Positions 36,360 to 40,997 of a stretch of DNA of 40,997 nucleotides are shown piece by piece. The notes under the pieces were generated by a model. It had not been told where the DNA came from and did not search any database. It saw only the letters and a program-made list of their open reading frames with translations. Source of the DNA: an uncultured Bacteroidales bacterium (GTDB lineage Bacteria > Bacteroidota > Bacteroidia > Bacteroidales > UBA932); the NCBI GenBank assembly GCA_944323345.1, contig CALUSC010000017.1, forward strand, positions 1 through 40,997. Reading direction: 5' to 3'. A program made the translations under genes and the position numbers. The stretch's first letter is position 1. Every line of letters begins with the position of its first letter.

Positions 36360-37087
36360 ACAATTTCAGTTTCAGGAGAATGGCCGGATTCTGCCGTCTC
36401 CAGCTATGCAGCACATATTTCAGCAGCCCGCGTAAAACTGTGCCGGCCCTGGTTTTCCTTATAGTCTTCATTACGGGACTTTCTTTTCTGGCTGACGAAG
36501 GGAATCTTGCCGGCATGATGACTGTCACAGAGGATTTGATACAGGTTCTGATATCATTCGTGATTCTGGACCTCTACCGTGACCTGACTTCGGAGGACAA
36601 TGCCATAAACAGGATGCTCGTTCCCGCGTCTCCGGCAGAAAAATATGTTGCATTGTATGCAGGGGCCGCCATAACAAGCGCAGTCATCATATTTTCGGCG
36701 GCGGTTCTCGGTTCTGCGATATTCACCGCAGCAGGACATTTCCTCTATCCTGAGCAGTCAGACAGCATACAGCTTCTATTCTTCAGGAACGGAGGATGGG
36801 GATGGAATAATGTATTGACTGCATGCCTGCTGACGACCGGAATCACATGGTTCGTACCGTTTGCCCGGCGGAACATGGGGCGCAAGGCGTGGAAAATATG
36901 TGCCGCAGTCATCTTGTACATGGCAGTTCTCTTCCTGCCAGGCATACTGAAAGCGGCCGGAGCTGTTCCTGCCGGGGCTGCAAGGACGGCTACAATATGC
37001 ATTATTGCAGCGCTGATTGCGCTGAATGTCAGATGGGGTTATGCGATGCTGAAAAATTTCGAATTTGACCGGAAAGGGAATGACTGA
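36356..37087 (+). CDS. Membrane protein, probable ABC permease partner
   Basis: From the ATG at 36356 the protein has 243 residues and about six hydrophobic segments (near TVPALVFLIVFITGLSFLA, DLIQVLISFVILDLY, YAGAAITSAVIIFSAAVLGSAIF, then NVLTACLLTTGITWFVPFA, ICAAVILYMAVLFLPGIL and RTATICIIAALIALNV). The motif MLVPASPAEKYVALY between helices 2 and 3 is typical of ABC-2-like permeases in Bacteroidota. I do not recognise a named family. Start codon and stop overlap with both neighbours (4 bases with the ATPase gene and 8 with gntR), so it is coupled to them. A longer in-frame start at 36254 would lie inside the ATPase gene and is rejected. Confidence 0.82.
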   Translation: MNNFSFRRMAGFCRLQLCSTYFSSPRKTVPALVFLIVFITGLSFLADEGNLAGMMTVTEDLIQVLISFVILDLYRDLTSEDNAINRMLVPASPAEKYVALYAGAAITSAVIIFSAAVLGSAIFTAAGHFLYPEQSDSIQLLFFRNGGWGWNNVLTACLLTTGITWFVPFARRNMGRKAWKICAAVILYMAVLFLPGILKAAGAVPAGAARTATICIIAALIALNVRWGYAMLKNFEFDRKGND

Positions 37088-37469
37088 TTTCAGACAGGAC
37101 AAGGCCATCTATCTGCAGATGGCCGAGGGGATATGCGATGAAATAATATCCGGAAAATATTCTCCGGGAGAACGGATACCGAGTGTCCGCGAACTGGCCG
37201 TATATCTCGGAGTGAACGCGAACACTGCCGTCAGGGCATACGATAATCTTTCGCTCCAGGGCATCATACAGACGCGCCGGGGTCTGGGATTTTTCGTGAC
37301 GGAGGATGCGAAGGAGAGAATCCTCCAGGCACGCAGGCTGAGGTTCATGGATGATACTCTGCCTGAGCTTTTCAGACAGATGCAGATGCTGGACATACCG
37401 GTAGAAGCACTGGCGGAAAAATGGGATGAATGGAAACAGAACTCAAAAATATCAAATGAAAAAGCCTGA
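37080..37469 (+). CDS. GntR-family regulator, YtrA type
   Basis: From the ATG at 37080, which has GGAAAGGGA just before it, the protein has 129 residues. The N-terminal winged helix is standard GntR: AIYLQMAEGICDEIISGKYSPGERIPSVRELAVYLGVNANTAVRAYDNLSLQGIIQTRRGLGFFV (about 9-73). Only some 55 residues follow, mostly helical, with no ligand-binding FCD or UTRA domain; this short form defines the YtrA subfamily, whose members usually control ABC transporter genes beside them. An in-frame TTG at 37065 is a less likely start. It overlaps the permease gene by 8 bases and uvrA2 by 14, and the candidate operator is 35495-35550. Confidence 0.92.
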   Translation: MTDFRQDKAIYLQMAEGICDEIISGKYSPGERIPSVRELAVYLGVNANTAVRAYDNLSLQGIIQTRRGLGFFVTEDAKERILQARRLRFMDDTLPELFRQMQMLDIPVEALAEKWDEWKQNSKISNEKA

Positions 37470-39939
37470 CAAAATCATAGTGCACGGAGCCAGAGTGCAC
37501 AACCTGAAGAACATAGACGTGGAAGTACCGCTGAACGGAATAGTCGGCATCGCCGGCGTGTCAGGATCCGGGAAATCCTCACTGGCTCTCGGCGTACTTT
37601 ATGCCGAAGGTTCCAGACGATATCTGGAATCTCTGTCCACCTATACACGGCGCAGAATGACCCAGGCCGCCAGGGCCGATGTGGATGAAGTCCTGTATGT
37701 CCCGGCCGCACTGGCCATGCACCAGAGGCCTGGCATACCTGGCATAAGAAGCACTTTCGGCACGGGGACGGAACTGCTGAACAGCCTGAGGCTCATATAT
37801 TCACGACTGGCAAGCCACCGCTGTCCGAACGGGCATTATCTGGAGCCTTCGCTGAACGTGGCCGCAGGGCTGGAACTGGTATGTCCTGAATGCGGAGCGC
37901 ATTTTTATGCGCCGTCTGCAGAGGAACTGTCGTTCAACAGCCAAGGAGCCTGCCCGAAATGCGACGGGACAGGCACTGTCAGGACAGTGGACGAATCCAC
38001 ACTGGTCCCGGACGAGAGCCTCACCATAGAAGAAGGCGCCGTAGCCCCGTGGAATACCCTGATGTGGTCCCTGATGGTGGATGTCTGCAGGGAAATGGGA
38101 GTGCGCACGGACATACCGTTCCGCCAGCTCACTCCGAAAGAACGTGACATAGTATTCCACGGTCCTGCCGAAAAAAAGCATATTTTCTACAAATCGAAGA
38201 ACACGAACCAGGCGGGGGAACTGGACTTTACATATTTCAACGCCACCTATACCGTAGAGAACGCCCTGTCCAAAGTCAAGGACGAAAAAGGGATGAAACG
38301 CGTGGAAAAATTCCTGAAGACAGAGATTTGTCCGGACTGCGGCGGCTCCAGGCTTTCGGGTGCGGCAAGAGCACCTTTAGTCAGAGGCATATCATTGGCG
38401 GACGCCTGCAGGATGACACTTTCCGAACTTGTGGAATGGGTGAAAGGCATTCCCGACACGCTTCCTGAAGAAATGCGGACCATGGCGGAAAACATCTGCG
38501 AATCATTTCTGGATTCATCGGTCCGGCTTCTGGATCTGGGAGTGGGCTATCTGAGCCTCGACCGCGCGGCTTCGACACTGTCTACGGGAGAAAGGCAGAG
38601 GATGCAGCTGGCGCGTGCGGTCAGAAACAGGACTACGGGGGTATTGTATGTACTTGACGAGCCGTCCATCGGCCTGCATCCGGCCAATATTGTCGGACTC
38701 TCCGGAGTAATGAAAGATCTCGTCGCCGACGGCAATTCTGTCGTACTCGTCGATCACGACACACAGATATTGTCGGAATCCGACAATATTATAGAATTGG
38801 GGCCCGGTGCCGGCTCAAAAGGGGGAAAAATCATTGCCGAAGGCACACTGGACGAGATAAAACGGAATCCCGATTCCAAAATAGGCCCTTTCCTGTCAGG
38901 AAAGGCCAATGTCCGTATCCGTCAGGAGGCTGGCGCCAATGAGATTTTCAAAAAGGGGAAAATTCATTTGTCCACGGACAATATCCATACGGTGAAGCCG
39001 CTGGAGGTGGATATTCCGAAAGGCCGGCTCACGGTAGTCACCGGGGTTTCGGGATCCGGAAAGACGACTCTCGTGCTGGAAAGCCTGATTCCGGGGCTGA
39101 AAGCCGCTGTTTCAGGAGGGAAAATGCCGGATTATGTAAAAAAAGTCGAGGCTGAAGGCATAAGGCAGGTGAAACTGATAGATGCCTCCCCTATCGGCAT
39201 CAATGTCCGCTCCACTGTGGCGACATACGCCAATGTGCATGACGAGCTGAGAAAAGTGTTCGCGAAGACCGAAGATGCCCGTAAGATGGGGTTCAAGGAC
39301 GGCGATTTTTCTTACAATACCGGACAGCTGAGGTGTCCTACCTGTGACGGGACAGGCCAGATAAGTCTGGATGTACAGTTTCTGCCGGATGTGGATATCC
39401 CGTGTCCCGAATGCAGAGGGTCCAGATATTCCAGGACAGCAGGCCTGATAAGCCGTGAAAATGCTGCCGGAGAACATCATACGCTTCCGGAACTGATGGA
39501 CATGGACATAAGCGATGCCCTGGCTGCCTGCGCGGATCTGAGGACAGTGCGGCAGAGGCTGCAGGTGCTTGAGGATCTTGGGCTCGGTTATCTGACACTG
39601 GGGGAAGCTACTCCTGGACTTTCGGGAGGAGAAGCCCAGAGGCTCAAGCTCGCCAGCGAGATGGGCCGCGGACAGGAAGACTCGGTATTCGTGTTCGACG
39701 AACCTACCATAGGGCTGCATCCGTCTGACGTACAGACTCTTCTGACTGTGTTCCAGATACTGGTGGACCATGGTGCCACGGTAGTAGTCATCGAGCATGA
39801 TCTGGATGTCATCAGAAATGCCGATTACATCATCGACATGGGTCCGGGAGGCGGAGATGAAGGAGGACGGATAGTTTTCTGCGGGACTCCTGAGAGGATC
39901 AGAGAGTGTCCGGAAAGTGTCACAGGGAGGTTTGTCTGA
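37456..39939 (+). CDS. UvrA-like ATPase without UvrB-binding domain (UvrA2 type)
   Basis: From the ATG at 37456 the protein has 827 residues, over 100 fewer than the true UvrA in this window. Both ABC modules are complete: Walker A GVSGSGKS (34-41) and GVSGSGKT, signatures LSTGERQRMQLA and LSGGEAQRLKLA, Walker B YVLDEPSIGLHP and FVFDEPTIGLHP. Zinc modules are CPKCDGTG with CPDCGGSR, and CPTCDGTG with CPECRGSR. After the first ATPase half (SRLASHRCPNGH) it moves in about 60 residues to the zinc module, where UvrA has roughly 200 residues including the UvrB-binding domain; a short CPECGAHF stretch is in that place. Class II UvrA proteins of this kind are linked to resistance against DNA-damaging drugs in some bacteria. 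It overlaps gntR by 14 bases. Confidence 0.9.
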   Translation: MKKPDKIIVHGARVHNLKNIDVEVPLNGIVGIAGVSGSGKSSLALGVLYAEGSRRYLESLSTYTRRRMTQAARADVDEVLYVPAALAMHQRPGIPGIRSTFGTGTELLNSLRLIYSRLASHRCPNGHYLEPSLNVAAGLELVCPECGAHFYAPSAEELSFNSQGACPKCDGTGTVRTVDESTLVPDESLTIEEGAVAPWNTLMWSLMVDVCREMGVRTDIPFRQLTPKERDIVFHGPAEKKHIFYKSKNTNQAGELDFTYFNATYTVENALSKVKDEKGMKRVEKFLKTEICPDCGGSRLSGAARAPLVRGISLADACRMTLSELVEWVKGIPDTLPEEMRTMAENICESFLDSSVRLLDLGVGYLSLDRAASTLSTGERQRMQLARAVRNRTTGVLYVLDEPSIGLHPANIVGLSGVMKDLVADGNSVVLVDHDTQILSESDNIIELGPGAGSKGGKIIAEGTLDEIKRNPDSKIGPFLSGKANVRIRQEAGANEIFKKGKIHLSTDNIHTVKPLEVDIPKGRLTVVTGVSGSGKTTLVLESLIPGLKAAVSGGKMPDYVKKVEAEGIRQVKLIDASPIGINVRSTVATYANVHDELRKVFAKTEDARKMGFKDGDFSYNTGQLRCPTCDGTGQISLDVQFLPDVDIPCPECRGSRYSRTAGLISRENAAGEHHTLPELMDMDISDALAACADLRTVRQRLQVLEDLGLGYLTLGEATPGLSGGEAQRLKLASEMGRGQEDSVFVFDEPTIGLHPSDVQTLLTVFQILVDHGATVVVIEHDLDVIRNADYIIDMGPGGGDEGGRIVFCGTPERIRECPESVTGRFV

Positions 39940-39942
39940 ATA

Positions 39943-40150
39943 TTTTGCCTGCTGTCGGCTTCTGCGATATTTGCCGCTATCGCGTCACATATACTGTAGC
40001 GCCTCGGCAATGCAATTTGAACAAGTTCATTTGCATTGCTCTCGGCTTCTGCGATATTTGCCGCTATCGCGTCACATATACTGTAGCGCCTCGGCAATGC
40101 AATTTGAACAAGTTCATTTGCATTGCTCTCGGCTTCTGCGTATATTTGCT
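39943..40150. repeat. 87-bp tandem repeat: two identical copies and partial flanks
   Basis: Copies at 39955-40041 and 40042-40128 are identical by reading. A third begins at 40129 (TCGGCTTCTGCG) and is lost after about 20 bases, where one base is inserted; a worn end of an earlier copy (TTTTGCCTGCTG) precedes the first. Each unit contains two inverted repeats: GCGATA-N8-TATCGC, and a 15-bp nearly perfect one with GCAATGCAA and TTGCATTGC at its ends (about 40006-40039 in copy 1). At the junctions TTTG is followed after 19 bases by GATATTTG, one base off the promoter consensus. The unit length is a multiple of three and is open in one frame on each strand. No coding gene is believed to lie here. 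Confidence 0.85.
40117..40148 (+). promoter_or_regulatory. Probable promoter of thiE made by the last repeat junction
   Basis: TTTG (40117-40120), from the end of repeat copy 2, is followed after 20 bases by TATATTTG (40141-40148), a full TAnnTTTG box created by a one-base change in the partial third copy. The ATG of thiE is 22 bases downstream. No TPP riboswitch is found. Confidence 0.6.
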
Positions 40151-40169
40151 CCCTTGTAAAAAAGAGCAG

Positions 40170-40826
40170 ATGAAATTATCGGCAGACATATTGGCTGCGT
40201 CACGGCTTCAGTTCATCACGCATTTCACGGAAAAATATTCGTATTATGATTCCGCAATGATGGCACTGGAAGGCGGATGCAAGTGGATACAGCTCAGGAT
40301 GAAAGATGCCGGAGAAGAGGAAATCGGACGGATGGCGCTGCGGATTCTCCCCGAATGCAGAAAGCACGGGGCGGTATTCATCATAGACGACCATGCAGAA
40401 CTGGCATTGCGCACAGGAGCGGACGGGGTGCATTTAGGGAAGAACGATATGCCGGCAGACGAAGCCAGGAAGATGCTCGGCGAGGATTTCATCATCGGAG
40501 GCACCGCCAATACTTTCGATGATATATGCCGTCTGGCCGGGCAGGGCGTGGACTACATAGGATGCGGTCCTTTCAGGTTCACGACTACCAAGAAGAATCT
40601 CGCCCCTGTCCTGGGACTTGAAGGTTACCGCAGTCTGACTGCCAGGATGAGGGAGCGAGGGATAAATCTGCCTGTGGTGGCGATAGGAGGCATCGTATTC
40701 GATGACATTCCTCAGATAATGCAGACGGGAGTCAGCGGTATCGCATTGAGCGGAAGCGTCCTAAGGGCTGACGACCCTGTCGGGGAAATGAAAAGGATAT
40801 TGGCCGGAACCGGCCGTTGGAAATAA
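40170..40826 (+). CDS. thiE: Thiamine phosphate synthase
   Basis: From the ATG at 40170 the protein has 218 residues, the normal length of ThiE, which joins hydroxymethylpyrimidine diphosphate with thiazole phosphate to make thiamine phosphate. The TIM-barrel family residues are present: QLRMK (41-45), [10 protein letters not shown] with Asp73/Asp74, [10 protein letters not shown] with Asp93 for Mg-diphosphate binding, and [12 protein letters not shown] (131-142) for the phosphate. IGGIVFDDI and IALSGSVL close the barrel. The open frame continues upstream to 39906 through the tandem repeats because they have no stop, but that part is not ThiE. The next gene is a thiazole synthase, so this is a thiamine unit. 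Confidence 0.94.
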   Translation: MKLSADILAASRLQFITHFTEKYSYYDSAMMALEGGCKWIQLRMKDAGEEEIGRMALRILPECRKHGAVFIIDDHAELALRTGADGVHLGKNDMPADEARKMLGEDFIIGGTANTFDDICRLAGQGVDYIGCGPFRFTTTKKNLAPVLGLEGYRSLTARMRERGINLPVVAIGGIVFDDIPQIMQTGVSGIALSGSVLRADDPVGEMKRILAGTGRWK

Positions 40827-40833
40827 TAATATT

Positions 40834-40856
40834 GCCTGCTGGCACGTCAGCAAGGC
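40834..40856 (+). other. Small hairpin between thiE and the thiazole synthase gene
   Basis: GCC-TGCTG (40834-40841) pairs with CAGCA-GGC (40848-40852 and 40854-40856) with one bulged A and a 6-base loop. Only three T residues follow, so it is not a convincing terminator; it may protect or pause the transcript. Confidence 0.3.
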
Positions 40857-40872
40857 TTTAAAAGACAAAGAC

Positions 40873-40997
40873 ATGATAGAGAAGAATGTATCAAGAGGTA
40901 TCATCAGTACCTATTTCGAGAAGCTGGAAAGGAATCTCGACCTGGATGTGGCCATCGTGGGAGGCGGCCCGTCAGGTATCGTTGCAGCATATTATCT
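40873..40997 (+). CDS. Thi4-family thiazole synthase (partial, N-terminus only)
   Basis: The 41 residues in the window begin [19 protein letters not shown] and continue to [17 protein letters not shown], the N-terminal helix and Rossmann GxGxxG dinucleotide-binding motif of the Thi4 family (ADP-thiazole synthase of eukaryotes, archaea and some anaerobic bacteria). It makes the thiazole half of thiamine from NAD, glycine and sulfur. Its place 46 bases after thiE supports that. The alternative, another flavoprotein with the same motif, is less likely because the preceding stretch ISTYFEKL is Thi4-like. The gene continues past 40997, so the catalytic Cys/His residue cannot be checked. Confidence 0.8.
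   Translation, partial: MIEKNVSRGIISTYFEKLERNLDLDVAIVGGGPSGIVAAYY

Noticed and set aside
39943-40150. CRISPR array
   Set aside because: The units are 87 bp, directly joined and identical over the full length, without distinct spacers, and no cas gene is near.
39906-40169. Open frame through the tandem repeats, in frame with thiE, and a 90-residue frame on the opposite strand
   Set aside because: The frame is open only because the 87-bp unit has no stop and a length divisible by three. ThiE has its full normal length from the ATG at 40170, with a promoter between.
39940-40169. TPP riboswitch ahead of thiE
   Set aside because: I looked for the CTGAGA and ACCTGAT-type core elements and found neither; the space is filled by the repeat.

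Overview
The window looks like ordinary chromosome from a member of the Bacteroidota, most likely the order Bacteroidales; I could not fix the genus. Reasons: promoters follow the Bacteroidota pattern TTG-N19-TAnnTTTG rather than -35/-10 boxes; the ATP synthase genes run beta-epsilon-a-c-b-delta-alpha-gamma with a very short epsilon; there is a six-gene Na+-NQR operon; fimbrillin-type lipoproteins and a DUF4831-type secreted protein are present. I see no complete mobile element, CRISPR array, rRNA or phage gene.

Layout. 1-3153 (minus strand): a DUF4831-like secreted protein, the dipeptidase pepD, then rpsF and rpsR (S6, S18; rpsR is cut by the window edge), with a promoter and a 5'-terminal hairpin ahead of rpsF. 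3257-5063: a POT-family peptide transporter and a bidirectional terminator. 5086-9600: a 2-keto-3-deoxygluconate module, with a divergent LacI regulator, kdgK, a KDPG aldolase and a hexuronate-type MFS transporter, plus a candidate operator between the divergent genes. 9631-11516: grpE-dnaJ. 11552-12174: rplS with a structured leader, then tRNA-Arg and a terminator. 12292-14703 (minus): a UvrD/PcrA-type helicase. 14778-20748: nqrABCDEF. 20852-21511 (minus): a DUF47/PhoU-like protein. 21667-24370: two fimbrillin-like lipoproteins. 24393-27227 (minus): uvrA. 27459-28202: a small heat-shock protein and tRNA-Asp. 28315-35470: the complete F1Fo ATP synthase operon. 35472-39939: an operon of ABC ATPase, membrane protein, GntR/YtrA-type regulator and a second, UvrB-domain-less UvrA. 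39943-40997: an 87-bp tandem repeat with promoter-like content, then thiE and the start of a Thi4-type thiazole synthase gene.

How they fit together. Na+-NQR oxidises NADH and pumps Na+, whereas the c subunit of the ATP synthase lacks the known Na+-coordinating residues and is predicted to use H+. The KDG module imports a sugar acid and splits it to pyruvate and glyceraldehyde 3-phosphate. Both tRNAs and the ribosomal protein genes have clear promoters, terminators or leader hairpins.

The observations most worth following up are the 87-bp tandem promoter-like repeat before thiE, the mirrored promoter/operator ahead of the ABC-GntR-UvrA2 operon and that operon's odd composition, the alternative-pairing leader of the ATP synthase operon, and the leader hairpins of rplS and rpsF. 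No clearly new defence or mobile system is visible.
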